Origin: Clusia tigrina
Lineage: Eukaryota > Arthropoda > Insecta > Diptera > Clusiidae
Direction: 5' to 3'
Assembly: GCA_920105625.2 (NCBI GenBank)
Contig: OV050030.1
Span: 68,353,807 to 68,417,806, forward strand
Length of the DNA stretch: 64,000 nt
The number at the start of each line of letters is the position of its first letter. The first letter of the stretch is position 1. Made by a program: the position numbers and the translations under genes. Below the pieces are notes generated by a model, which saw only the letters and a program-made list of their open reading frames with translations, was not told the DNA's origin and searched no databases. Shown one piece after another: positions 21,226 to 33,057 of the stretch.

Positions 21226-22735
21226 TATGTTTTTGCCTGTAATAAATTTGGAATTGCCTCACCAGATTCGGTTATAATTCGTGCGTATACCACAGCAGCG
21301 TAGGCAGTTTGTGATGCATCACTAAATCCGTGAAGGTCAATTGTTGATTTTGTGGTTATGTATCCTAGCCATCTAGGAATTTCGATTTTTTCAAGCCACT
21401 TCAGAGTTGATCGAAAGTTTACCCATTCCGATTGGATTTCCTGTGGTAGTGTATCATCCCAATCGTGTTTTAATTTCCACAGCTGCTGGAACATAATTTT
21501 TGCTTTGATAGTTGTGGGAGATAACCATCCTAGGGGATCAAATAATTTTGCTGCATCTGAAAGCAAAGTACGTTTAGTGACAGTATTAGAAAAAGTAAAA
21601 ATTATTGTAAAACAAAACGAATCATTCGTAATGTCCCAATAAAGACCAAGAGCTTTCGCCATGTTTGGTTGGTTTAGTGTAAATAGGTCTTTCTTTTCAC
21701 GATCTTCTTCTGGAATATGATTAAGTAATCGTGAAGAGTTGGCATTCCATTTCCGAAGGTGAAATCCACCAGATTTCAAAAGTGAGCAAAGTTGTTGCTG
21801 TAATTGTAGAGCATCCTCAAAATTATCCGCTCCTGATAAGACGTCATCAACATATGTGTCTGAGCGGAGTATTTTACTAGCTTGCGGAAAATTTTGCTCT
21901 TCATCTGCTGCGAGTTGTTGTAAGACTCTGATTGCCAAATATGGAGCTGATGTTCTACCATATGTCACTGTAAGTAAACTATAAATGTTAATTTTGTTTG
22001 ACGCCTCATCTCTCCAAAGTATACATTGTAAAGGCTGATGTTCTTTACAGACATTTATTTGTCTGAACATTTTCTCTAAATTAGCTGTGAAAGCAATTTG
22101 ATATCGCCTTCATCGAGATATAATTGTAGACAAATCATTTTGTAGTGCAGGACCAGCTGATAGCTCTTCATTTATAGAAGTCTGAGGAGGTCTATGATTT
22201 CGGCCATCAAAAACAACACGCAATTTTGTTGTTGTGCTACTTTCTCTGAGCACACCGTGATGGGGAAAGAAATATGCATTTTTTGGTATGGCATGAGGGT
22301 ACTCACCAAGTTTTACCATATGGTTAAGAGTTTCATACTCTGTCATAAATTTCTTGTATTCCTCAGCAAATTTTAGCTTTTTTTTAAAGTTATTTCCAGC
22401 TGTTTTAACCGTTTTAGTGCATTGTAGTCCGTGTGGGAAAAAGAAGGAGGGGGTTTACCTTGTAGTAAACTTTTAAACGGTAAATGGACCGTATAGCGTC
22501 CTCTATCATCTCTACTGTGAGTTTCCTTAAACAATTTTTCACATAACAATTCTTCAGGTGTGAATTGTTTTTCATCGAAAAATTCCTCCTGTTCCCAAAA
22601 CAGCCGTAATTGGTCTCCTAATGAACACAAATTAGCATAAATTGTTGTAGCAGGCAAATTTAATGTCGGAACACCAGAAACCATATATCCAAAATAAGTT
22701 TCCTGAAAAAATAGTCCATTTTCCAATTTTTTCAT
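21225..22735 (-). pseudogene. pol: BEL copy A reverse transcriptase and RNase H start
   Basis: 22373-22735 covers the linker after protease (FGYMVSGV, LRLFWEQEEF). 22110-22346 gives HMVKLGEYPHAIPKNAYFFPHHGV and TTTKLRVVFDGRN (RT fingers). 21225-22070 gives RQINVCKEHQPLQ, LLTVTYGRTSAPYLAIRVL, SDTYVDDVLSGA (catalytic YVDD), FHLRKWNANS and LHGFSDASQTAYAAVVY (RNase H first Asp). Breaks: a stop near 22112, a frameshift at 22346-22373, and a frameshift near 21225. Confidence 0.92.
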
Positions 22736-23154
22736 TCCAGATAGTTATAGGTCACCATATACGTCATTTCCGAGAAGGAGATCAATTTTTTCTGCTAACA
22801 AGAAATTTTTGTCTGCAAGATAAATTTCTGGCAACCCTGAAACCATTTTCAAATTTAATTTGGGGGGAACATATAACGAAACTGAAGGTACAACAAGTGC
22901 ATTGATTGTCACTTCAAATTGTTGTTTGTACGTGGAGTAGTGATTTATTTTTACCGATTTTTTGACCGTTACAGATTTATTTCCTCCAATGCCACAAACA
23001 TCGACATGCGTTTTTAGTGTCGGTATAGATAACAGCTGAGCTAGTTTCTCAGAAATAAAAGAAACTTGTGATCCCTGATCTAAAAGGGCTTTTACACTAT
23101 AAAAAGAGTCATTTACTTTTATAATTACCTTTACTGTGGCAAGTAAGGCTGGAT
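22736..23154 (-). pseudogene. pol: BEL copy A aspartic protease
   Basis: Minus-strand frame continuing gag: VKALLDQGSQVSFIS corresponds to the LLDxGSxxSFI active site of BEL proteases (Gln sits where Asp-Thr-Gly elements have Thr or Ser). Then LLLGNDVYGDL followed by a TAG near 22746. The frame is open over most of this stretch. Confidence 0.8.
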
Positions 23155-24528
23155 TTATAAAATTAGTACCAATTTTGCTATAAAGTTATTAGTTGGCGGA
23201 GCAAAAGTCTGGTTTGCTGTATAATTAACTGTACAATTAGCGGTAGAATTAGCTGTAGTTGCAGATATCGAAGAGTTGTTTCCGGAAAAGTATTCGTTGT
23301 GAACTACCGTGTGATGTGGCTCATTACAAGTTTGGCATACTGATTTTAACTTACAAGTAGCCTGTAGATGTCCAGATCGAAGGCAATTTCTGCACAACCG
23401 ATGTTGATTAACGATGTTTTTCTTCTCTGCTGAAGATATCGTTGCAAATTTAAAACATTTGTATAATGGATGACGTTTATTGCAGCACGGGCAGTTTTCA
23501 TCCAACATTGTAGAAGTAGCTGTGTGGGCTCGTATAGTTTTCGTTGGCTTACGACGATTCTCATAATTTTTGTGTTTATTACTTTTGTGTGGGCTGAAAT
23601 GGCTTTCATCTTGAACGCATTCAAGAGCCCGAAAAGTTGTTTCTAAAAATACAAGCATTTCTTTGATGGGTGGTATCGTTGTATTAGCTTTAAGGGACAG
23701 CTCCCACTCCTTACGAGTTTGAACATCAAGCTTTTGTGACGTCATGTAGACTAAGATCCAATCCCATGTAGTGGTATCAATTTCAAGTGCTTTAAGTTGA
23801 GCTAAGCCACTTCTGGTGGTATCAAGTAACTGTTTCACTGATTGCACATTACCTGACAAAGGCGGGATTGAAAACAGGCGGTTAAGAATTTGATCGACAA
23901 GCTTCCTTTCGTTATCAAATCTCCTCTCGGGTGCTTTCCACGCAATATCGTAGCTAGAATCAGCAGTTGGATATTCGTTGACAATCGAAAGAGGTGTACC
24001 AGTGCACGAGCTTTGTAGATATAAAAATTTTTGAGTATTCGTAAGCGAGGGGCTGTGATGAACAAGCGATAAAAATGTGTCTCGATAAGAAATCCACTCG
24101 AGATAATCTCCAGAAAATGTCGGCAGGTTAATTTTTGGCAGTCTGGCTCCAGCGATGAACGTTTCATTTCGGCTGCTTGTGGCGAGAGTACTGGAACGGA
24201 CGGTTGGAGTCTGTGGAGAATCAAATTCAAACATTAGATCAAGTAAAGTTGTTTTTAATAAAATATATGTATCATAACATGTATAATACACATCAGTACT
24301 TAGGTATGGCACATCCTTTTCAGCAATCAAGTTTTCCCGTACGTTGACCATAACTTGGTCGTGGCCATCTCTGAACAAACGAAAGTTTTCTTCCAAATCC
24401 TCCAAAACGGTTTGTACATACCCCTTAGTTTTGGCTTCATTCGGTTTAGTAGCAAAAGAGGTATTTAAACGTTGAATATGTTTGTGTATACCTTTTTGTT
24501 CTTCAATTGCAGCATCAATTGACTCCAT
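23155..24528 (-). CDS. gag: BEL copy A Gag
   Basis: 457-codon frame from ATG at 24528. N-terminal helical region, then the BEL/Pao Gag core (DUF1759-like): LPKINLPTFSGDYLEWISYRDTF, KFLYLQSSCTG, LKALEIDTTTWDWILVYM. C-terminal Cys/His array around residues 345-410: CPCCNKRHPLYKCF, HRLCRNCLRSGHLQATC, CQTCNEPHHTVVH. It forms virus-like particles that package the element RNA. Best-preserved frame of this element; it ends close to the protease, probably one polyprotein originally. Confidence 0.9.
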   Translation of the reverse strand: MESIDAAIEEQKGIHKHIQRLNTSFATKPNEAKTKGYVQTVLEDLEENFRLFRDGHDQVMVNVRENLIAEKDVPYLSTDVYYTCYDTYILLKTTLLDLMFEFDSPQTPTVRSSTLATSSRNETFIAGARLPKINLPTFSGDYLEWISYRDTFLSLVHHSPSLTNTQKFLYLQSSCTGTPLSIVNEYPTADSSYDIAWKAPERRFDNERKLVDQILNRLFSIPPLSGNVQSVKQLLDTTRSGLAQLKALEIDTTTWDWILVYMTSQKLDVQTRKEWELSLKANTTIPPIKEMLVFLETTFRALECVQDESHFSPHKSNKHKNYENRRKPTKTIRAHTATSTMLDENCPCCNKRHPLYKCFKFATISSAEKKNIVNQHRLCRNCLRSGHLQATCKLKSVCQTCNEPHHTVVHNEYFSGNNSSISATTANSTANCTVNYTANQTFAPPTNNFIAKLVLIL

Positions 24529-24639
24529 TCCGTTGTGAATTTGAGCACTAAATTCGATGCAACAAAATAGGTTATGTTATCCGTCGCACGACGGCAGTAA
24601 TTTTAGGTTAAGAATTTAAGGGATTTGTGTCAGCACGAG

Positions 24640-24670
24640 GACAGATCCCGGGTTTCGGCACCACTTTTAA
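24640..24670 (-). promoter_or_regulatory. Primer binding site of BEL copy A
   Basis: Minus-strand sequence TGGTGCCGAAACCCGGGA a few bases inside the 5' LTR (right LTR). It starts with TGG, complementary to a tRNA 3' CCA. I do not name the tRNA. Confidence 0.7.
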
Positions 24671-24952
24671 TGTAGGAGAGTTTTCTTCTCCAAAACTTAG
24701 ACGAGGGGTTCATAAGAAGTGAGCTTCATAGATTTCTCATATTTTTATTTTTATAGTTTTTAGTCTAAAATTTTGTAGACTAGTGTATTTAATTAATATT
24801 ATTTGTACTCTCTCTAATAGTGTTTATTACTTAAAATGCTTAACAATGATCAGAACTAACAATTTTTTTTAAATTTAGTATGCTGTTCGCACTTTAATAT
24901 TCTTTAATTACAATTTGTTTATATTTGCTGCGAGAGTTAAAATTTTTACACA
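24671..24952 (-). repeat. 5' LTR of BEL/Pao copy A
   Basis: Same sequence as 18611-18891 with an extra C after TTCTC and three substitutions. Contains the putative promoter of the minus-strand element. Confidence 0.92.
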
Positions 24953-25800
24953 GTCTTTATCGACAGATAAACAGTGGGTTCTACATTAACTTTTACCATG
25001 CTTTTCAAAATAGCATCCTTCATCACATTGTTGAAAGCTCCTGATATATCTAGGAATACCCCAAGGGCATATTCTTTATATTCTAAGGCCATTTCTGTAT
25101 TCAGTACAAGCGAATGAAGTGCAGTCTCTGTGGATCTACCTTTAGTATAAGCGTGTTGCGCTTTTGACATATTGTCTGGCGCAATTGTGTCCCTCATATA
25201 TGCGTCTAGCGTCTTCAGAAGGAATGAGGTCAAACCGATTGGCCTGTATTCTTTTGAGTAGAACCCTCGGCTGTCTCCACGAAGCAGGCACATAGCCGAA
25301 CCCTAAACATCCCGTGTATATCGTTTTTAGCCATGGTACCAATAGATTGCTGACCTTATGGAGCATGGCCGGGAACATTCCGTCCAGACCCGGGGATTTA
25401 AATGGGTCAAAGGAATTTATTGCCCATTATATTCTATCTGCTGTAATGATATTTGTTGGAATATCGTTCACAGTATCGCTTATAGGTTCGAGATCTACAG
25501 TGTCAGTACAGCCCAGGAAATGTGTACTGACAATGTCCTCGAGGAATTCCTGAAAGCTGTCAGTTCAGTCTCCATTGCTTTTACGTATAAATTGGGCATG
25601 GTCGGATTCTTAGAAATCAGTTTCCTGAGTCTAGCCGTTTCGTTTGTATTTTCTATATTGCAACAGACGTCTTTCCAAGATTCCCTCTTGGCAACGCGCA
25701 CTTCATTTTTGTATTCCTTTAATAATTCCCTGTTCCCAACATAACTCATTGTCAGCCATTTTGGGCAACTTAAAGAATTCAAGTATCTTTCGCCTTCAGA
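24953..25800 (-). pseudogene. LOA-type LINE ORF2 fragment: linker and RT fingers/palm
   Basis: 25495-25782: KEYKNEVRVAKRESWKDVCCNIENTNETARLRKLI, the linker. 25142-25378: MFPAMLHKVSNLLVPWLKTIY and GYVPASWRQPRVLL, RT fingers. 24946-25293: GFYSKEYRPIGLTSFLLKTLD, AQHAYTKGRSTETALHSLV, LGVFLDISGAFNNV (motif A, catalytic Asp present). The rest of the RT is missing because the sequence switches to the BEL LTR at 24952. Related to but not the same copy as the LINE at 7905-10860. Confidence 0.82.
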
Positions 25801-25827
25801 TTCAACTTCATCCTCGCGCTTTTGCTT

Positions 25828-26449
25828 TCATCCCCTCCTTACTTGGCTTAGCTCCAGGCCTTTTCCTGCGATCAAAATTGGCAACTTCGAGTTTAGCTGG
25901 AGTAGCAGAGCGAATTTTGTCGTTGTTATATTGGCAGTAGCAGTGCGACTGTTGTAACCTACTCTCGTTACAGCAGAAGTGTGGCCACTTGCGGCACAGC
26001 TTATATCTTCACTGTGCCCGCCAGTGGTAGTAGCCACTTCTCCCACCGAAGTTTGGGTTGATATCCCAGCCCGTTTCTTTACTTTTTGGACCACTATTTT
26101 GAGTTTTTGCTTCGGGAAGCCTCCATCCCTAACATTTTATACCTGCCGTCAGGTACCTTATTGGCAATGATATTTATACTACCTCCTCCGTCACTTATTG
26201 GGGCAACATATATAGTTATCCGCCAAGAGGGAAGGGGAGAGCTCATATATTGATCTTGGCTAGGCACCACCTGTTTACATTGCTGCAAATCAGATAGACC
26301 CCGCAACACCACTGCAAACCGTGATGCTCATTGTCCAGTTTGCAAGTGGAGAGTACAGCTAAGAGGATTTTTCCCGACCCGATTGGTGATTTACTGATGA
26401 GAGCTATCTTTTTTGTACTCAGTATATTTCTTCGGATATGAACTAACAA
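25828..26449 (-). pseudogene. Probable LINE ORF1 fragment
   Basis: Frames 25828-26094 (Thr/Ser-rich, QKVKKRAGISTQTSVGE) and 26094-26312 (DLQQCKQVVPSQDQYMS, ITIYVAPISDGGGSINII) and 26243-26449, overlapping with frameshifts. They lie upstream of the LINE ORF2 fragment on the same strand, where ORF1 should be. No zinc knuckles recognised; assignment mostly by position. Confidence 0.35.
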
Positions 26450-26770
26450 TTAGTTGTACATATTCTGCAGCCTCGTGATTAGTAGGATCCTTGTGTTTCT
26501 CAAATTTAAGTTCGAAACGATACTGCCAATCACTTAACTCTTTTTCAAAATTTCATTTACATTCCTGCCAATCATCTCTTTCTTATTTTATATTTGGCGT
26601 TAATTCCTTCAAATCTCTTTGACATTTGAATTGGTAGAAACTTTGTAGCCCACATAATTTTTCAGTTTTACAAACCGTTTCTATAGCATCGATCTGGACT
26701 CTTTCGTTCATTACAGCTAATGAATTGATTTGTGAAGGGAGATTTAGGCAGGGAAATTAGGTTATTTTTT
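26450..26770 (-). pseudogene. Unassigned Glu/Lys-rich relic frame
   Basis: Reading leftward from 26720, MNERVQIDAIETVCKTEKLCGL, then QRDLKELTPNIK, then (after in-frame stops) DDWQECK, FEKELSDWQYRFELKFEKHKDP. Repeated aromatic and charged residues suggest a former helical protein, perhaps a Gag, but I do not recognise it. Confidence 0.25.
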
Positions 26771-27659
26771 GTGATTTCTTATTTAGAATTTCCGGCTTGA
26801 AATGATTCTCAAACATGTAAATGTGCTGAATGTTGCAACTCTCTTCCGCAATGCCGCAAATTTCAGACCAATCCCTTCTTTTTTCTAGGAAATTCGAAAG
26901 GCAAATGAAGCGGCGAACTTGATATCCAACGCGGGACCCTGCACCTTCGTTTTATAAAAGATTTATTTCCAACTAAGTTTGGGTAAACTATATGGGACTC
27001 ACCATGCCCTAGTGAAAATATGGCATAAATGCGAATAATGTATAAATTAAACTAGGAAGAAATCATTTTCGGTCGTAACGAAGTAAAGTTACCCAACTCC
27101 ATTTGTAGATTCAATTTATCAGTTCCGATCATGCCCATTTCGTATGAAGGGTTGAAATAACTTCGCAACCACAAAGTTGTCGTGATATCTCAATTCGTTC
27201 GAAAGTTTTCGTATGAAGAGGCAGAGGGACTAACAGACGGGGTCAATCGACTTAAGAGGTGATTCTGGCTTGTAAGAAATGTTCTTTTTGAAATGGGATT
27301 TCTGTTTCCACTCTTAAATACAGGATTTCAAAAACAAAACATTTACTTCCATGAAGAAGCAGTAAATGCATATACATACATACATATATGTATGTAGGTA
27401 TGTACATATACCACCTTTTTTTTTGTATGTAAAATTTTTCGATTAACAAAATCAAGTTACGTACCTACCTGAGAGTATACTGGTGTTGGGTATAATAAAA
27501 ATGCATATATAATACCCGACTTCAAATATTTTTTTTCCAATACATGATCGGTTGAAGTTCTCATATTTCCGCAAGGGCTGTAACACATGCTGCTTCTGCC
27601 AGATTCTAATAACAAAAGTAGGAAAATAATCGAGAAAGTTTCGCGTATGAACGTATGGT
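26771..27659. other. No gene seen; microsatellite at 27368-27412
   Basis: AT-rich, with a TACATACATATATGTATG palindromic microsatellite around 27368-27412. GTATAATAAAAATGCATATATAATACCC near 27490. No frames with motifs. Confidence 0.5.
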
Positions 27660-28055
27660 TTAGACCCTTGTCATCTATCTACATAAATGATTCTAGACAG
27701 TAAAATTTTGATGTCGTTTAACTCACCTAGATCTGAGCACAAAATCATTGGATCGTCGACGTCAACTAATATCATTCTTATTGAAATATATTATCCTCTA
27801 TTGTAACATATTTGATAAGTGACGAAAAAATCTCGATGTAGCTAATACCGTATACTTAACTGCAGCATTTTGCGTTGAATCTCTCAGTTGCACCTTTGGG
27901 GTCTCGTTTTACTGCAGACAACCAATTACATCTAATTACTTTTTGGCATTTTGGTAATTCAGCTGGTTCCCAAGTATTATTTTGCAATAAAGCATTATAC
28001 TCCTCCTGTATAGCGTGTCGCCATTTATGACCATTCTCACTTTGATTACTATTTC
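27660..28055 (-). pseudogene. Relic copia-type reverse transcriptase
   Basis: From 28030 leftward: WRHAIQEEYNALLQNNTWE, AELPKCQKVIRCNW, KRDPKGATERFNAK, then after a stop IEIFSSLIKYVTIE: the first 60 residues of a copia RT (EEY.AL..N.TW, K.I..KW, G..ERFKA, YxExFSP). After a deletion, VDVDDPMILCSDLGELNDIK at about 27700-27760 is the YVDD motif C region with Tyr replaced. Very decayed. Confidence 0.6.
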
Positions 28056-29039
28056 ATTGGAGCCTCAGTGTTTTGTACAATTAAAATGTATGAGTAAGTC
28101 TTTGCATTCAACAATTGATTCCGCACATCTTTGATGAACTAATGTTGTGATACTATTAGGCAAATATTTTTAATAGTAATTTATTATCGTCTGAAAACTC
28201 TGAAGTTATTCAGCATTATTTGGTTTTGGTATTAGTCTGATAGTTTAAAATGTACAATCTGATCGTTTCAGTGTGTGTGATAAATAATACAACACATTGG
28301 TTAAAAGTATACACTTTATTATAATTCATCTAACCATTATTCATCATGCAAAACATCACAAATGTCGGTTTGCAATTATCCAAGTTGGCAGCCACTTCCA
28401 CAATATCATTAGCATCAATATCAAGATAAATTGATACACCCGTTAATCTGAACATAATTTGATCTATGAGCGTTCTGAAAATCAGAGATGCTTTGGCCAT
28501 CCTGAAAGTTAAACGACAAACCTATATATGTATTAATGGTCAATAGCTATTGAGAGATTTCTTTACCACTAATTAAAATATACTCCACTCAAAGGCAAGA
28601 AACAAAAGGCAGTATGTTTTCCCTTTTAAACTAGTGACAATATCATATAAAGCAAGCGGATATATGTACGTCCATATCTATTACTCGGTTTTTTGTTATT
28701 TTCAAATTTCAACAAATGTGTGCGACTGAACAACTATTTTGAACACCGGGTTATAATATTTTGGCTGAAAGTTGAATATTTTAAAAAATCTGGAAAAATT
28801 ATCTTCAACTCTTCCTCAATACTAGCTTCGCCAAAGTATTCACAGCGCTCAAAATATCCGTCGTCCGATATGCTGACCGAAAATAGTTTCGCCACGCAGG
28901 AAAAGGATATCTGTCCAAGTCGTACTCATTAACAGCGTAAACTTGCGTTTTTTTTTAGCTATCAGGAACTTCAGCTGATGTAGATCTTTCGCCATCACTT
29001 TTCTCCTCGCAACACATGAATCCATAATAGTGTATGCAA
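28056..29039. other. No gene recognised
   Basis: AT-rich; a 79-codon plus-strand frame at 28693-28932 has no recognisable motif. Confidence 0.5.
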
Positions 29040-29583
29040 CAATTAACTAAAAAGAATTACTAGGTTTCTATAGAAGATATTTAAATTAAATTTCACAGGA
29101 AGATTACGGGTACTAAGATTAAACACCACATAAAAAAGTCTGGGTTATTTTTACAGCCACGTTCACCATTGTGCGAAATATTATATTAGTACGTATATTA
29201 TGCCACAAATATACTATAACAAAATCAAACAAGAAAGAAGGTCGATCAAACAAAGAACGTGCCCCCTTCTCATACAATAAACTTTGGGGACCCCCCTTAA
29301 GATAACCCTATCTATGCTCCTAATGTTTATATATGAATACAATATGTTTCCAGTATACATTACATCCGTACAAGTTTGCATTCCAAATATGAGCAAATTA
29401 TGACAACTGTCACGCCTACAATTAACCAATATTAATTTCTGGGGCCTATGCTAGATTCAATAGCGAAACTTCTTACAAGTTCGTATAAGACACAAAACAA
29501 AAAACAGGCGGTAAATTGTGAGAGCCACACTCTCTATTGACATATGTTTAAAACTCATGACCTATGCCAAATTTTATATAATA
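29040..29583 (+). repeat. CACGCCCAC repeat, left part split by Helitron
   Basis: AATTAACTAAAAAGAATTACTAGGTTTCTATAGAAGAT, TTTCACAGG, ACTAAGATTAAACACCAC, CAGCCACGTTCACCATTG, CAATTAACCAATATT and AAACTCATGACCTATGCCAAATTTTATATAATA match in order the units at 4560-5400. The last phrase stops exactly at the Helitron 3' end and resumes at 35135. Confidence 0.72.
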
Positions 29584-29625
29584 CTAGCTGACCCCGCAGG
29601 CGTTGCCCTGCGTGAACTTATGTGT
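29584..29625 (-). repeat. Helitron 3' terminus: hairpin and CTAG
   Basis: On the minus strand CGCAGGGCAACGCCTGCG forms a hairpin, followed by GGGTCAGCTAG. This is the termination signal for rolling-circle transposition. Confidence 0.9.
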
Positions 29626-32600
29626 TTTTAAAAGAAAAGAAAGTTGAATTTATATTGTGTTGAAAATCATTTATTTGCGATTTTTCTACATTTTTTCAAT
29701 GTAACGCAGCTTGATAAACAACATTTTTTGTTTTCTGTTCCGGTGCGTAAATGTACAGAGAAGATGGTTTTCCAACTCGTTAGCATGCCACGTATAGCTG
29801 GCCGTGTGAAAAAAATGGCATTTCCGGATTTATGCCACACACTTCCACCGAGTGTCCTTGTGATCTGTTGATTGTCATCGCAAATGCAAGTTTCACTGGA
29901 AACTGAATACGTTTGAACTGAAATGGCAAATCGTTAGAACTCAAAGGAATTCGTGGAATCAAGCATTCTGCCCCCTTGTAAGTCCCTTTCAAAATTCTAC
30001 CAAACAACTATCACATTATTCGATAGCTGCGTCACAATGAGTCGGGCTCCATTACACAGTTTCGGCGCATGAAGATTACGAAGCATAATAATGACAGATC
30101 CAACTTTGAGAAGCAAATGATGCGGCGGCATGCCAGGCAAATCCAAAGAATTTAGAAATTCCACTGGATTCACGGCTTCGTCTTCATTTTCAACACGATC
30201 GATCGATTTGTATGAGCGCAAATCTCCTGGAATTTGACTTTGAATCGTCCAGTTTAAGTCATTAACATCGGTATTTTTGGCAGCTAAAATTGCGCGTGCA
30301 CTCAACCAATCGTAGTTACGATAATTTTGGCCAATGTTCGGATAAACATTCGTGATGAGTTCAACTTTCGTTGAAGTGAATTGACAAATGGCAGGTGGAA
30401 TTGATATCAAACCACTGGAAGTATCAACCGGAATTTGCCCATTTCCGATTCTTAGCAGATCTTTAGAGAAAACTTCTGCGGTGCTATCCTGTTGCAGGAA
30501 CGCTCGCATATTCATAGTCAATCGTATGGTATTCACGTACCGCCACAAATACGATGACATGAGACATGCGTTCAATTCATCCGCCGCTGTTGATTTCGGA
30601 ATAACAGGAAGTGTTTGTCGAAAATCGCCTGCTAACAGTATCATTGCGCCACTAAAGCGACGATTATTATTCCGCAGATCTTTCATTGTTCTGTCAAGTG
30701 CTTCTAGAGACCGTTTGTGAGCCATTGTGCACTCATCCCATACTATCAGTTTACAATTCTTCAACACTTTTGCCATAGCTGATTGCTTTGAAATGTTGCA
30801 AACAGGTGTTTCATTGATTTGCATGTTTAACGGAAGCTTCAGTGCCGAATGTGCCGTTCTTCCACCTTCTAGTAGAGTTGCAGCAATAACAGTAGATGCG
30901 AGAGCCAACGCAATGCCACTTTGAGATCGTATTGTTGCCAAAATCAATGATATCAGGAACGTTTTCCCAGTTCCGCCGGGCGCATCAAGAAAAAATAGTC
31001 CACCGTTTCCATCATTGACAGCCTTCATCAATTGATCATACGCACTATTTTGCTGCTCATTCAATAATGGAACATTTCTTTGTACTTGTTGTTCCAAAGT
31101 TATTCTGGCGTATGCACGCTCACGTTCCAATTCACGATTCAGTACATCTCTGATTTGACGATTTGGCGCTTGCATATGAATTTCAGTCAATAGTTTGCCA
31201 CTCATAAGCAAACAGAAATCTTCAATCAACACCAATGCTTCATTGTAGATTTCATCGTTCATTTGCAATTCTGAATTCCATGTTGCCACTCGAATACGAT
31301 GTAAAATGTCTTCGGCAAGGTAATTTTTGTACGTATCCCATAATTGACGTGGATTTGAATGCTGACATGTCGAAATGATCATCGCGAAAATGGTGCGCAC
31401 TTCAGTGGCATGCGAAGTATCTATCGCATCGTCCATCATTTGATTCCAGTGATTATCATGTTCCAGCAATTGTAATTGCTCGCATGCTTCTCAAAAAGTT
31501 GGCACACACCGTACCATTCACAGTACGCAATGACTCAAATGAAGTTGAACCGCGTACATTAATCAATAGCAACCGAAGGTAGAAGCAATCGTCGTTTTTC
31601 GGTTGGATTGTGTAAATTCGTCCTAATGGATTAGTTGAGAACACACCTGGATGTCCATCTACTGGTTGGCCTTGCTTTCTGCGTAACCATTTCTTCGACG
31701 ATGCATTCCGTGTATAATATCGAGGCATTTCCGAATAAAGCAATGATCTCGCAAACGGATCACTGGCGCAAGTTGAGAAAAAAGTCGTCAATGTTGTTGC
31801 TGGTGGTGCTTCCGCTCGCTGTACTGCATTCTCTGGGTTGAAATACACTCTTTGGCCATTCTCCAAATGAACTGCCAGATGCACAACAGTCGGAAAACGC
31901 TCATGAATTACAAAAGAAAATATTCTCCAAAGCGCTTCATTGCTGTTCACGTATCGACCCATTTGATACTTGCTGATCTCATCTCGTTCAAGGCCAATAA
32001 CCGCAATGTCGCTTCCTTTCTTGACGTACTTGCAAACGTATTTCATCGATTTCACAGAACTGCAATACTCAACATTGATATGAGTTTTGAATGTCTTAGA
32101 CAATTTTGGCGAATATGGTACGATCCATGTGTTGTCAACTCCTCTAAATTGAATGCTGAATGTTCTGCCATTGTTGTCTGATGAGCGACGCCGCTACAGT
32201 GGATATCCATCATTTCCAGTTTGCGTTTCCGAAATAAAAGCACGTGGAAAATGTTTCGTGTATTTATTGTCAGACATACAGACCGAAGTGGGATTGTAGT
32301 GTCCGCAAGGTCCATGAACCATATTGGTTTCACCACTTCGTATAATTCTGGATCTATCTCTGGATCAGGAATTACCGCAGAAATGATGTCATCAACTTGA
32401 TCTGGTGTAATCTTGTCCACCATCCAAAGAAGAATGTGTGCGTGCGGCAAACCTCTTTTTTGCCACTCAACAGAGTACATCCAGCATCTTACAGCACCAT
32501 ATATACGTTGCTTCACGAGAAAGTCCTTCAAATATCGTAGCTGTTGTTTAAAAACTCGTGCTGTGAAATCGTGACGATGGCTTGCTGATTGACCGCGATT

Positions 32601-32999
32601 CAATAATTCCGTTATCTGTATGCATTTTGGAAGTGAATGTAACAAACAAATCCGGCCGTCCATAATTCCGCACGTATGTCATCGCATCCTGCGAGTACTC
32701 GTGCATGTGCCTTGGGTTGCCAATGTATGTTGCTGGCAAAATCGTGAGTCGGCCAAGGTTTGTCATATCTTCATCGCTATTGACCGCATCTCGCAAGTGA
32801 ATATACTCTTCAGATCGAAGCTTGGTCTGATTGAAACGAATAAAATTGAGTCGTTCTGTCTCCATCGTCACGTACACATCAACTGCATACTGTTCAAATA
32901 ATCGGCGATATCTCAAGAGATGGTTGTCAACTCCTTCGCGAATCATCAATCGATACGCGTAAAAGTTCATTGCACTGACCTTCTTATTTGTATCGACAC

Positions 33000-33057
33000 C
33001 TAAAAGATAACAAAAAATTAAGTTACAATCAAGAGCGTTTGTTTTTCGTTTACTAAC
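33000..33057 (-). other. Probable intron 2 of Helitron gene (58 bp)
   Basis: Minus strand CCAATG|GTTAGT ... TTATCTTTTAG|GTGTCG lies between the GEDGYH block and VDTNKKVSAMNFYAYR. With the intron removed the reading frame still needs one base less in the AAA just upstream, so either there is an extra 1-bp insertion or this is not an intron. Confidence 0.5.

Larger units (their letters stand above)
18611..24952 (-). mobile_element. BEL/Pao LTR retrotransposon, copy A
   Basis: 6.3 kb, LTRs of 281 and 282 bp, gag and pol of BEL/Pao type on the minus strand, PBS next to the right LTR. LTRs differ by about three substitutions and one inserted base (about 98.6% by eye). Flanks are gypsy RNase H on the left and a LINE RT on the right, and the adjacent five bases (TACTG, GTCTT) do not match, so the element is not in a simple insertion site. 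Confidence 0.9.

Noticed and set aside
27368..27412. Possible CRISPR-like or regulatory palindrome (TACATACATATATGTATG)
   Set aside because: Simple TACA/TATG microsatellite common in flies.
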